Program-made: the position numbers and the translations under genes
Notes under the pieces: model-generated
Database searches by the model: none
Told to the model about the DNA's origin: nothing
Seen by the model: the letters and a program-made list of their open reading frames with translations, nothing else
Origin: Tubulanus polymorphus
Lineage: Eukaryota > Nemertea > Palaeonemertea > Tubulaniformes > Tubulanidae
DNA: 64,000 bases
Reading direction: 5' to 3'
Assembly (NCBI RefSeq): GCF_964204645.1
Contig: NC_134034.1
Coordinates: 11,990,462-12,054,461 of the forward strand
Shown: in pieces, positions 47,101 to 56,450 of the stretch
How the letters are laid out: every line of letters begins with the position of its first letter
Position numbering within the stretch: position 1 is the stretch's first letter

Positions 47101-48513
47101 CTTTGGTTTTCCGGTTTTGGTTTTCCTTGGATCACCCTTCCGGCAACTAGTTAACTCTAGTTCTAGCCATTGGTTGCCTTGGTTTTCCGGCAGAACTTCT
47201 CTCCTGAGTTGTTCTCTGGCAACTAGTCAACTCTAGTTCCGGCCATTGGTTGACCATGGTTTTCTGGCAGGACTTCTAGTTGTTCTCGTTCGGCAACTAG
47301 TTAACTCTAGTTCAATCAGTTTAGCACTACTCTTTTTTGTCTTTTGCAAGTGTAAAATATTAAACGTGTTCTTCACCGCGTTCCAGATTTTCCAGATGTA
47401 TCGGTCGTCCAAAGATCTATTGTTGGGTAAAGTTTTAGCGGCGTGCGGATATTTTCTCGGTGAGAAGTGTTTGTTGGTCGCGCGTAAGATTCTGGAAGCG
47501 TGTGAGAGCGGCCGGTCGCTGGTTGACGTTCTGGTGATGCTCGGTGAAAAGAATCAATACCACTCAGATATAGGTACTACACGCCTTATACCCTAAATGT
47601 CTCCTTGGGTTGATATTGGTTCGACGTTTCAACTATATCCTAAAAAGGGTGGGCACTGACCTGGCAAACTCAGGGATTCAGAAAAATCTAGAAAAAATCA
47701 GGGACAATTCGGGGAATTTGATGAATTTTACCAAAAACCTGGGAAACTCAGGAAATTTTGATAATGCCATTGACGTGTTTCTTTATCAGTCCCTAATTCT
47801 ATGAAAAATGAATGAATTGTAACATTTTAAACCTAGAAATTTCTCCGAATCACTCAGGGAATTTTGTGAAATCATATGGAAATATCAGGGAAAACTTTAG
47901 GGATTTGTAGATGGCCGGAAAGTGGCCAATCCCTGTAATAGCCATCTTCAGGAGTGCTGTATTCCTGAAGATGACTATTAGGATGAAGTTGAAACATTGA
48001 ACAAACTACACTAGCTCAAGGAAAAATTTCTGACTACTACTTGTATTCTTGTTGTGGAATTATCTATTTTTCTTGGGCTATTTCAGAAGTGCCAAAGAAA
48101 TACTTTGACGAAGCATTGGAGCTATCACTTAGTCATTTTGGAAGGTTTGTTTCAGTAAATGTTCTTACGAATTCAATAAATTCTATAATTATTAATTTCT
48201 GCTTGTGATGTTCCGATTGCTGTTATGTTGTTAATTCGTCTGCTGTCTCTACAGGAACCACACACAGACGGCTCGTTGTTATCAGCTATACGCGCAGTTC
48301 CACTGGAATCTACACGTGATCAAACCATCGGGTGGCGATAAGGCGACCAACTTACGCAAAGCTTTAGAACTTTACGAGAATGAATTCGAGATTCAGAAAG
48401 CGATCGTCGGCCGGGAACATCCGGCTTATAAACGAGCTGAACAGAACGTGAACAGTCTCAAAAACGAGAACAGCGCCTTAAAAAAGAGACAGTTCCAGTG
48501 TCTGGCATTTTAG
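37825..48513 (+). CDS. TTC41: TTC41-like DUF4062-NACHT-TPR protein (18 coding exons)
   Basis: Exon joins are set by GT-AG sites and reading phase: 37825-38193, 38758-38972, 39410-39511, 39603-39678, 40016-40133, 40518-40738, 41427-41591, 42013-42229, 42857-43056, 43706-43852, 44294-44470, 45010-45185, 45642-45855, 46282-46480, 46883-46965, 47387-47573, 48087-48144, 48255-48513. Together they make 3183 nt, about 1060 residues, with no phase conflict. The N-terminus MGCGSS suggests myristoylation and palmitoylation. DUF4062 begins near residue 130 (LFVSSTFRDMQNER). The NACHT P-loop GSPGAGKS is at about 398-405 and Walker B is LIIVIDAVDQLD. The last ~350 residues are helical, TPR-like, ending in a GREHPAYKRAEQN patch. 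The order matches TTC41 (also called Gnn in mouse); NPHP3, NWD1 and TEP1 are more distant alternatives. The cellular role of the family is unclear. It is somewhat shorter than vertebrate TTC41. ATG 37825 is chosen over an upstream GTG. Confidence 0.88.
38253..38600 (+). repeat. ~104-bp tandem repeat in TTC41 intron 1
   Basis: Three full copies and one partial of a unit starting GAATTTGAATTTTTGGTGTC and containing GTGACACAAGGAACC and GAGGATATCT, at about 38258, 38366, 38469 and 38576. The copies are over 90% alike by eye, so the expansion is recent. Confidence 0.85.
39231..39380 (+). repeat. TGACATCATCAAATTG repeat in TTC41 intron 2
   Basis: Two copies of a ~70-base unit (TGACATTATCGAATTG and TGACATCATCAAATTG, each with an AATTGATC patch and AAAGATGTCTGCCTCT). 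The unit is expanded further in introns 13 and 14. Confidence 0.7.
39786..39976 (-). mobile_element. MITE family D, copy 2, in TTC41 intron 4
   Basis: Reverse complement of the copy at 22539: GTGTCATTTCGAGAACTG, AATCAGTTCATTTCTATAAC, AGCTTGATCACAATC, GTACAGGGTAGATAGGCGG, GCCGGGTCAACTTTT, then CAGAAATGAGAAAC. It lies entirely within the intron. Confidence 0.75.
40747..41385 (+). repeat. 21-bp minisatellite in TTC41 intron 6
   Basis: About 20 units of GTAAGCAGTGTGCTTCTTGAT at 40965-41385, with two more units at 40747-40790 right behind the exon 6 donor. Variants CTTCTCAGT and CTTTTTGAT alternate. Because 21 is a multiple of 3, both strands show long, meaningless open frames. Each unit contains a donor-like GTAAGC, and the CTTCTCAG variant resembles an acceptor. 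Confidence 0.92.
41427..43056 (+). other. TTC41-like exons 7-9: NACHT NTPase core
   Basis: Exons 41427-41591, 42013-42229 and 42857-43056. Exon 7 carries the Walker A GSPGAGKS and the start VVLGRGDIIKRI. Exon 8 carries VFFHFVGSPPGS and Walker B KKLIIVIDAVDQLD. Exon 9 carries the sensor-like strand NIRVIVSTSTLD. ATP/GTP-driven oligomerisation is expected from the family; an active site is plausible because K404 and the Walker B acidic residues are present. Confidence 0.85.
42504..42640 (+). mobile_element. MITE family B, copy 4, in TTC41 intron 8
   Basis: The best copy: GGGGCCGGTTACACAGTCGTG on the left and ATGACTATGCAACCGGCCCC on the right, 137 bases, flanked by CT and TGG on both sides (TCT/TGG). 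Internal AAGACTGGTCTC and TTGGATTGGCTATAGAACC match other copies. Confidence 0.85.
43235..43343. mobile_element. Fold-back MITE family C, copy 4, in TTC41 intron 9
   Basis: GGGTCCAGTTCCACAGTT on the left and AACTGTGGAACTGGGTT on the right. The interior is GAGTTAACTCATTGG and AACTCAGAGTTAACTC, giving a near-complete hairpin of about 109 bases. Confidence 0.88.
43706..45855 (+). other. TTC41-like exons 10-13: helical region after NACHT
   Basis: Exons 43706-43852, 44294-44470, 45010-45185 and 45642-45855. Patches such as AGRPLYLAVAVEELRVFG, LVIATLCLLETSKWGLLE and FFHQSVSRIVRDLF match the winged-helix and superhelical parts that follow NACHT in NWD/TTC41/NPHP3 proteins. RKSEELPFHLVQIGDKQGL is the usual junction into the repeat region. 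Confidence 0.8.
43994..44115 (-). mobile_element. MITE family B, copy 5, in TTC41 intron 10
   Basis: GGGCCAGTTGCATCATAAGG, AAGACCAGTCTAAGACC, ACTATAGCCATCTAACAACTT and AAGACCACTTTTGG are the reverse-complement arrangement of the other copies. The far end is eroded. Confidence 0.65.
45878..46870 (+). repeat. CCTATGACATCATC repeats in TTC41 introns 13 and 14
   Basis: At least ten copies of a unit of about 70-90 bases with CCCCTATGACATCATCAA, ATCTATAGACAC(C)TTC, AAAAGATGGCT and a CTCCATA patch fill intron 13 (45878-46215) and intron 14 (46515-46870), stopping short of exon 14 on both sides. Related sequence is in intron 2 and near 4355-4490. Confidence 0.8.
46282..48513 (+). other. TTC41-like exons 14-18: TPR-like tail and stop
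   Basis: Exons 46282-46480, 46883-46965, 47387-47573, 48087-48144 and 48255-48513. Amphipathic helices in pairs (for example AQVKLCWFFIDIAQYVQAEQ and LRKALELYENEFEIQKAIVG followed by HPAYKRAEQNVNSLK) fit degenerate TPRs. Exon 16 could instead start nine bases later at 47396, since a second CAG follows the first; both keep frame. The stop codon is TAG at 48511-48513. Confidence 0.78.
47030..47312 (+). repeat. ~85-bp tandem repeat in TTC41 intron 15
   Basis: Four degenerate units share GGCAACTAGTTAACTCTAG, GGCCATTGGTTGACC and TTTTCCGGCAGGACTTCTAG. Units begin near 47035, 47130, 47215 and 47290. Confidence 0.8.
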
Positions 48514-48853
48514 GGGTTCCACAGAACGACATCAATTTCTATCAAGTCATGATAACACAAGATTAAACTTATGAGGCTTTGGCATGGCTTTGAGGCAAAA
48601 AATTACGATGACGATTCAGTAAAATTATGACTTCAACGATTCAGGAAAATTATGATGAGTTACTGGAATGGACCTTTTGATTCCGGATAACTTTTGAGAA
48701 TAGTAATAGAAAGTGTTACGCTGCATGACCCAGTTTCTCGGTGGTCGGTGAGAAGGAGTTGAAATTAGTTCATTCTCTGCACGTTTTAAGTTAAATTGAG
48801 TGAAATTTAAGAGTGGAACTGTTGAACTTGATCCTGTATCACAGTTTAGAATG

Positions 48854-48995
48854 TCTTAGTTATTGATAATAATTCATCATCAGACAGCTGAATTTAATGA
48901 TGATATTTGCAGTAGAATGTCTATATATTTTATACTTTCTTAGTTATTGATAATAATTCATCATCAGACAGCTGAATTTAATGATGATATTTGCA
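48854..48995 (+). repeat. 58-bp direct duplication in the TTC41 3' UTR
   Basis: The segment 48854-48911 (starting TCTTAGTTATTGATAATAAT, ending TGATATTTGCA) recurs without visible change at 48938-48995. It lies between the stop codon and the poly(A) signal. Confidence 0.9.
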
Positions 48996-49268
48996 CTAGA
49001 CTCGGCATTTGCCTCTGATCTCGTGCGGGGCGGATCAGTCCACTGTATCATATACAAATTAGAGAAATTATTTATATATATTGTTGATTCTAACCTAGTC
49101 CGTCCGTGTGGAATATTGATTTTTTACCTCGATATATTTATACATAACACGCTATTTATAGTTAATTTCTACTGAGTCGAAATGTGATTCTTCTACAAAA
49201 ATTCTGTGAGAATATTTTTTCATGTACATGTAATTCTTTTCAGTTGTTTTATACTGTTTTGATATGCG

Positions 49269-49274
49269 AATAAA
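49269..49274 (+). terminator. Polyadenylation signal of the TTC41-like gene
   Basis: AATAAA about 755 bases after the stop codon, in AT-rich DNA, before a compositional change to a CG-richer segment at 49480. Confidence 0.55.
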
Positions 49275-49789
49275 ATTCTTAGCACTAAGAAATCTACTTA
49301 ATATTTAAAAACTACGTAGTTTATTTTGACTAACTGGAATTTTCCCAATTGAAGCAGCGGTGGTTTAGTCATCTTGTGACAAATATTTCAAGGATATCGG
49401 AAAACTGTAAATCGATCGATTTGAATTTGATGCCGTGATGAATTCATAAATTAGACCCAATCAAATTTGATTATACCGCACTGTACCTTAAAAACCGACC
49501 GGAGCCGACTGACTGGAGCCGACCGCAACAGACTGAAAAAACCAGGCGGCGCTAAATTCGAGAGTCAAGAATCAAGTAATTTACTTTATATGGCCTTAAA
49601 GTTCCACGATAGGTTCGGCTGGCGCTACTGGCGCGTATTCAAGGTAAATCCATTCAACAATAGAGACACAATTGCGGTTTTTCAGAGTTGTTGATATCAT
49701 TCTGACACGCGCTATTGAATACGTCACCGGCTTATCACGGTGTACACGAGCATATAGACCATTCACCTCTGCACACTCACACTGTGAAC

Positions 49790-49870
49790 ATGCTACCGTG
49801 GATTCTCCTCCTGGCGATTTTCGCTGCGCTCCTGCTCCTGTTCCTGCTTCCTGAGGAACGACGTCTTTAT
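49790..49870 (+). CDS. Candidate one-helix membrane micropeptide start
   Basis: ATG at 49790 opens a frame with the strongly hydrophobic stretch WILLLAIFAALLLLFLL (residues 4-20) followed by PEERR, i.e. a short luminal N-terminus, one membrane helix and a charged flank. The frame stays open past 49870 but then runs into LINE-derived sequence, so the true exon end is unknown. If spliced in phase 0 to the acceptor at 50818, a tail rich in D, E, R and K would follow, giving a protein of about 50 residues. No homologue recognised; a chance ORF or a signal-anchor exon of another gene is possible. Confidence 0.25.
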
Positions 49871-49959
49871 GTTTTATGTGTTACTGTTCGTCTCTGTGCT
49901 GTCCTGTACTGTTCTGTGTTTATTAATCCGTTCTATTTTTCAGCATTTAATCCGTTTTA

Positions 49960-50260
49960 TTTTTCAGGGCCGATTTCTCTGTCGAATTTCAACGTTTGCT
50001 GGAACAAAACTAATGTCCGAAAGCGTCAGCTCTCCTTCACCGGCCATGTGTCGAGGATGTCAGACAAAGAGTCGGTCAGGAAATTCTGCCCTCTACACGC
50101 CCTCATACGGAACACGAAAACTAGGATGACGAGGCCTCACTGCCCCCACCTATCTACAAAGTGTGCTGAGTGATGTCAATGACGGGCATATCTGTGGGAT
50201 TGCGCGGGATACAAATGGAATGGTTATACTGGATTGTCACGCTACTAGCATTCATTGTGT
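49960..50260 (+). pseudogene. LINE reverse-transcriptase C-terminal remnant (plus orientation)
   Basis: Frames read NVRKRQLSFTGHVSRM and, after a frameshift, ALYTPSYGTRKLG, then LSDVNDGHICGIARD. This is the R-x-L-x-F-x-GHV-x-RM ... Y-x-P-x-x-G-x-R pattern at the C-terminal end of non-LTR retrotransposon polyproteins. It is frameshifted and lacks the catalytic domain, so it is dead. The sequence behind it (50275-50510) holds short repeats with GATGATTCTACTGTCACGCT. Confidence 0.65.
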
Positions 50261-50274
50261 CCTTGTGACCGCCC

Positions 50275-50510
50275 GGATGAGGGATGATTCTACTGTCACG
50301 CTCTTTGTTTCTGGTATTCTGAGTCGACTGAGGGATGATTCTACTGTCACGCTCTTTGATTTCTAGTTTCAGTGCTAGTTTTCATTGTGTCCTTGTGATA
50401 ACCCCGGTCAGTGGATGAAGTCTCTCGTCGGCTTGTGAGTGCTAGTTTCATTGTGTCCTTGTGACAACCTCGGTCAGTGGATGAAGTCTCTTGTCACGCT
50501 TTTGGGTGCT
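50275..50510 (+). repeat. Short tandem repeats behind the LINE remnant
   Basis: GAGGGATGATTCTACTGTCA occurs at about 50279 and 50330, and GTCAGTGGATGAAGTCTC at about 50407 and 50471, with TTCATTGTGTCCTTGTGA also repeated. It may be the 3' end of the same LINE. Confidence 0.6.
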
Positions 50511-50813
50511 AGTTGAGATCCTGAATCTCAACCCGGTCAAGCTGGTTGTACTGCGCTATTTGTGTTTCGTGCAATTTTACAGGTGTGTCAGTTACTGACG
50601 TCGCCCAGTACATCCTGCAGTTAGATGGGGAATGTGAGGCTTTGTCAATCTGGTTTTCGTGTTCTGTGTGAGGGCGTGTAGAGGGCAGTATATTCCTGGC
50701 TGGCTCATTGTCTGGTGTTCTCGGCATGTGACCGGCGACGGAGAGCTGAAAAGCTTTCGAACATTAGTTTTGTTCCGTACCAGGTTTTCATCGCTCTTCT
50801 CTTTTTTTTTCAT
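50510..50813 (-). pseudogene. Second LINE remnant, inverted relative to the first
   Basis: On the minus strand it reads NKTNVRK, then CPLHALTQNTKTRLTKPHIP, matching the same frame of the first remnant (NKTNVRK, CPLHALIRNTKTRMTRPH). The two copies face each other over about 240 bases and could fold into a long stem. It is frameshifted and inactive. Confidence 0.65.
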
Positions 50814-51339
50814 TTCAGGACTCCCAAGATGAAGAAGATGCTGAAGGCGACTACAGAAGATGGCGAAAAAAGAACACTGAATTCAGCAATATTGAAAGTT
50901 AAGTTGATCCATGTGTAAATTACAATGTATGATACAGAAAGGATTGTGTAACTACAGAATATCGTTCTTTTACTCATTTCAGGTTAATCCGGAAAGGCCC
51001 ATCTTAAATCTACCCACTAGAAGTGCCCACAAAAGACTCCACGTTGAATGAACCAAACACCAAAAGACCTGAGCAACCAAACCTGGCAGTCTCATCCTGC
51101 ATGGCAACAGGAATGCATACATACATAAAGCTAAGTTGATTTTTCATATCTGGGGTAGAAGGCATAGGCACTGGTGAGGATACAGACGCTGGTCAAACTC
51201 ACCATCTCCGCACTACTTTATTGAAGCTCTATGGCCGGTATGTTGTTAAAAGTAAATTGAAATATAGCTATGGCAATGATTGCTTGAGTATTTACAATAT
51301 TAGATGAAATGATTGAGTGAGGTCCCTTGAACATTCTTT

Positions 51340-53470
51340 GGTCTGATAATTAAAGGTAGATTGGTCAGTTATTGATTAAAAGATTTTTTAAGTATGTACA
51401 ATTAAGGTAAATTCAATATCTTATGTGAAATTTTCCGAATGTACCGTAGATATTTCAGGATATATAGATAGGACAATTTACTAATTAACCAATCACTTAG
51501 ATATTAGCAATCATTCAATATCTTATAATGTTTGACGAGAATTTCTTCAGGTGTAGATATTTTAGGGCCCCTATATACATTTAGGCTGGCTTTACTAGTA
51601 AAGATATATATCAATTAAACTTAATCGTCGGTTAATAGATTTTTTTACAAATAATATATTGATACATATGTCATTTATAAACATTCAGTCACTTTACAGT
51701 ATATATTATATGCTGCTTTACCCATTGCATTAATGAATTCCTGGGGGAAAGATGTATGAAATATTGTCTAGGGCTCTATCGAGATCTGGTGTGATATATA
51801 TGGGGAAAACTATGGACTGCGGGTCTTTTAGAAACTGTGATTAGGTCTCAGCACTTTGATAAATCTAGAATAAAGAAAGCTTTAATTAATCCAAATCATT
51901 CCCCAGAGCCATACTCTGTGCCTTGTTTTGGGCTATGATTATTGTTTAACTGACAATCATCATATATATATAGCTAGGAAAAATTGCTCATTAACCAATG
52001 GCTTAGATATCCACAATTAAGATGAATTTAATATTTCATGTAAGATCAAAAACTATTTATATGCTATGTATGAAATAATTTATATGTGATACAGGTTCAT
52101 TATAAATATCATTAAACTGGCAATTGAGATATAGCTGATATATGTATATTTGAGCATATCTATATAATAAGTGAATCAGTCTCTTTGACTGATCAGTATT
52201 TATATTTCCAACTGCCGTACTTACGGCGACTGGTCATGCTCTTCAATATTGCCAAAAATTTACCAAAACCTTACTGATTCAAATGATATCTAAAAGCCAT
52301 AGGCCTACTGTGTGTCAAGTGACGCATAATAGATATATTTTATTAACTGACAATTAGAATATAGCTAAGATGAATTACTCATTAACGTATTACTTAGATA
52401 TCTACAATTAAGGTTAATTCAATTGTTATGTGAAATTATTTTTAATTCAAGTCCATTGACATTTAAAATGTAGCTGATACATGTGTATCTGAGCAAATTA
52501 ATTATTTATCTGTATCTAAAGTGAACCTATTGTGTCGTCATACAGCTGTATTAGTTTTGATACATATTGCCAAATTCATTTAACGCAGATTTACTTCCGA
52601 TTGAAGGGAGATAAAACAAATTTGTACGTGCAAAAATACATTCCTGAATTTGGAAGGGAGAATATTTCAATTTCACTGTGTATGTCAGATTGAGAGCCTT
52701 AATCTGACAGGATATCCTAAACTTAGGTCTTATTCCTCTTGCTAATAGCTCTCTTTTACTAACCCCTCTCCTTCAAACTATATTCCAGCATCATGTCTTG
52801 CACCGCACCAGGGAGGTCCGGTCATAACAAGGTCTTTCGATCCTTATACACAGTGTACTGTAAAAGATATAAAAGAACTAAAGATTACATAGCAATTCGG
52901 CTATAAGGCAATTTCTAATTTACGACTAAAAATGTGCTTTTATCTTAATTTCTGATGAATTCACCACATCTGAAATTCTACTCGTGTAGATTTTCAGGCT
53001 CCATATAAATATAAATATTGTTAACTGATAATTAAGATGTAGCTAGTATGATGACTCATTAACGGATCGCTTAGATATCTAGAAAATTAGTTAAAATTAA
53101 TTCAATATAATGAATATAAGTGAAAATTATTTAGAAAATAGCGCATTGGATGAGACGACTGTTTCGTGCAATGTTGTCTGTGTCTAACTGGGCCACATGT
53201 GTGAGGGATCTGTTGAATCAGTTAGGTTTTGGGGAATTCTGGGTTCGTTAAATTAGGTATCAAAAGCTCTGATGCAAAATTAGCAGTTGAAATAATGATG
53301 AATTCAAATTTATACCGGATTTGAAATTCTTCTCGTGTAGAAATTTCAAGCCCCAAATAAATTATTGTCCGAGACAATTTTGATTATAGCTAGGACATTA
53401 ATTGATTTATTAGGTATCTACGATAAAGATTAACTCAGCATCTTCATATAAGGTAAAAGTGCTCAAATCC
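51340..53470 (+). repeat. Decayed long tandem duplication (units ~350-650 bp)
   Basis: The ordered patches TTAACTGATAATTA, ATAGCTAG, TCATTAACN(5-7)CTTAGATATC, TACAATTAAGGTTAATTCAAT and ATGTGAAATTATTT appear near 51350-51500, 51945-52075, 52340-52480, 53020-53130 and 53360-53460. A second patch (GAAATTCTACTCGTGTAGA) precedes several of them. No ORF is shared, so this is non-coding. Confidence 0.65.
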
Positions 53471-54253
53471 AAACCATATGGGTTGATAAGACAACTGTAT
53501 AATTAACTATTGTTTTAGGCCTATACCCTATACAGGGTGTGTTTTAACTCTATCTCTTGTGCGTGGGATTTATTAAATCATTAAGGCTTTGCAGAATTCT
53601 GGATTTGTCAATGTGTGGGGATGATTCAAGGTTTCTTAAATCTGTAGAACCATGTTGCTTATAGGATCAGTGTGCTCAATGCTGGCAGCGCACTCACTCT
53701 AGTTAGTTATATTATCATAATTACAAGATCATTGTATATATTTTACGTGCAATATTTAGAATTACTGAAATGGATGAGAATACCATTCACTGGGCACAGA
53801 TGTCACCATCTGTGGGTAGAAAACATATCTCTTAAAGGTTATTAATTGACGATGAAGTTAATTTGATAATATGAACATGGTTAAGCTGACAATCGAAATG
53901 TATATAGGGGGCCATATTACTAGCAAGTTTGCACTATATGATGGGCCTGGGTTTTAATAAAAGCCTAATGGCCACTGGGTGTTTAGCACCCATGGAAGAA
54001 AAACATCAAGAATTTCTGAAGATAGAAGAAGAGAAACTACAGTACAAAAAAAATCTGAACAGATTGATTATGCATTATTAAATTTGCTGTAACTCTGGTA
54101 TTCCCCAAGATACCTAGAGATGCTTTACCCGAATTGTTGTTAAACTGTAATAATCAATATCAGATATCTAGAATGAATAAAGATTAATTAATTGAATCGT
54201 TTGATAATTGACTATTATCAAAATCTACTTTCCGGTCCACATTGCTGATCTTA

Positions 54254-54267
54254 TATATATATATAGG

Positions 54268-54331
<64 letters not shown>
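54254..54331. repeat. (TA)n microsatellite
   Basis: A run of alternating T and A, broken once by AGGCC, about 75 bases long. It also produces the repetitive IY open frame on the minus strand. Confidence 0.95.
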
Positions 54332-54335
<4 letters not shown>

Positions 54336-54690
54336 GTATGAATTGACACGTGTTAATCATGATCAGTGATATTCGAAAGGTTTTTCTGCTCACAAGATTT
54401 TGCTCTTTTTTTCAGCTATACTATTAATCAACTAGTCATAAAATGTACAAAGTGATCTTCAACCTTGTAATGTAGATATTCCAAATCTCGATGTATTAAA
54501 ATAGGCAGTCAACTTAATTGACCCCAATCAGACGCTTGCCGGTTCAGACTGGTTGGAAGATTAATTGAATGAACCGGAACCGGATTTTCCAATTATGCGC
54601 TTGGTTTTAAAGAAAACAAAATTTATGTAAAATCGACCCCCGATCACACAACTATATCTGTACTTTGATTTCCGATTTTGAATATAAAAC

Positions 54691-54838
54691 TAGACAAAAT
54701 TTTTCAACCTTGTAAACTTTCGGACTATTTACATGAAAAAAAGACCCATGAAATGTAAAAAACTTAGACAAAATTATTCAACCTTGTAAACTTTCGGACT
54801 ATTTACATGAAAAAAGACCAAATATTGTAAAATATAGT
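54691..54838 (+). repeat. 74-bp direct duplication
   Basis: TAGACAAAATTTTTCAACC through ACATGAAAAAAAGACC at 54691 recurs at 54765 with a few changes, just before the satellite array. Confidence 0.85.
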
Positions 54839-54899
54839 TATTTCCAAAATCTCAATGTATTAAATTAGGCAGAAAAAAAGTTATATGAAAAAAATATGT

Positions 54900-56450
54900 A
54901 AAATTAGACAACCAACATAGGAGACCCTCGCCGATAATGAACCCGGCAATCATAAAAGGTAACTTAATATAGATAGAATTATTGCGATAAATTCTCATTG
55001 AAAAATTTGTCATTACAGGATAACTTCTTTTAATCATTGCAGCTAAATTTCAACTATATGAAAACCCAGCTTGAGATCAACTACACATCCAAAGTCGACC
55101 AACTGGAACAGCGCACAGCCAGCTAGAATCAAATCATCAACCAATCAAATTAGATGATCCACGCCGATAACGAACCCAGCAATCATAAAAGGTAACTTAA
55201 TATAGATGGAATTATTGCGATAAATTCTCATTGAAAAAACTTGTCATTACAGGATAACTTCTTTTAATCATTGCAGCTAAATTTCAACTATATGGAAAAC
55301 CCAGCTTGAGATCAACTACTCGTCCAAAATCGACCAACTGGATCAGCGCACAGCCAACTAGAATCAAATCATCAACCAACCAACTTAGATGATCCACGCC
55401 GATAACGAACCCAGCAATCATAAAAGGTAACTTAATATAGATGGAATTATTGCGATAAATTCTCATTGAAAAAACTTGTCATTACAGGATAACTTCTTTT
55501 AATCATTGCAGCTAAATTTCAACTATATGGAAAACCCAGCTTGAGATCAACTACTCGTCCAAAATCGACCAACTGGATCAGCGCACAGCCAACTAGAATC
55601 AAAATCATCAACCCAGCAATCATAAAAGGTAACTTAATATAGATGGAATTATTGCGATAAATTCTCATAGAAAAATTTGTCATTACAGGATAACTTCTTT
55701 TAATCATTGCAGCTAAATTTCAACTATATGAAAACCCAGCTTGAGATCAACTACTCATCCAAAATCGACCAACTGGAACAGCGCACAGCCAGCTAGAATC
55801 AAATCATCAACCAACCAACTTAGATGATCCACGCCGATAACCAACCCAGCAATCATAAAAGGTAACTTAATATAGATGGAATTATTGCAATAAATTCTCA
55901 TAGAAAAATTTGTCATTACAGGATAACTTCTTTTAATCATTGCAGCTAAATTTCAACTATATGAAAACCCAGCTTGAGATCAACTACTCATCCAAAATCG
56001 ACCAACTGGAACAGCGCACAGCCAGCTAGAATCAAATCATCAACCAACCAACTTAGATGATCCACGCCGATAACGAACCCAGCAATCATAAAAGGTAACT
56101 TAATATAGATGGAATTATTGCAATAAATTCTCATTGAAAAAACTTGTCATTACAGGATAACTTCTTTTAATCATTGCAGCTAAATTTCAACTATATGGAA
56201 AACCCAGCTTGAGATCAACTACTCGTCCAAAATCGACCAACTGGATCAGCGCACAGCCAACTAGAATCAAAATCATCAACCCAGCAATCATAAAAGGTAA
56301 CTTAATATAGATGGAATTATTGCGATTAATTCTAAAAGAAATTGATTTACGGTACATGGAATTTATTATTATTAATGGTATATGAAGAATTGTGTATATT
56401 GTAAGATATTGTATAATTACAGGATATCTTCTTTTATTCATTTCAGCTTA
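54900..56450 (+). repeat. Satellite array with exon/mini-intron layout (~235-bp unit)
   Basis: Six units plus partial ends. Each has a TCTTTTAATCATTGCAG acceptor, a 117-150 base exon-like part and AAAAG|GTAACTT as a donor, then an 84-85 base intron-like part. Exon-like parts: 55043-55191, 55277-55426, 55512-55628, 55713-55861, 55946-56094, 56180-56296. Intron-like parts: 54959-55042, 55192-55276, 55427-55511, 55629-55712, 55862-55945, 56095-56179, then a longer 56297-56446. Units 3 and 6 share the same internal deletion of about 33 bases, indicating higher-order amplification. All three frames of the exon-like part have stops, so it is non-coding. Confidence 0.88.

Larger units (their letters stand above)
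49480..51070 (+). other. Possible small spliced gene with decayed LINE fragments
   Basis: A GC-richer segment starts at about 49490. AAG|GTAAAT at 49643 is a good donor; TTTTTCAG ending at 49684 a good acceptor. Further acceptors end at 50818 and 50982, each behind a strong pyrimidine run. Exon-like pieces are therefore 49490-49643, 49685-?, 50819-50897 (before GTTAAG) and 50983 onward. Piece 50819 reads, in one frame, DSQDEEDAEGDYRRWRKK and soon stops. No donor of good quality was found after the membrane ORF at 49790, so the model is incomplete; it may be a lncRNA. No family recognised. Confidence 0.35.

Noticed and set aside
55043-55130. Micropeptide MKTQLEINYTSK in the satellite
   Set aside because: Other units change the start to ATGGAAAACC and break the frame at once, so coding is not conserved across copies.
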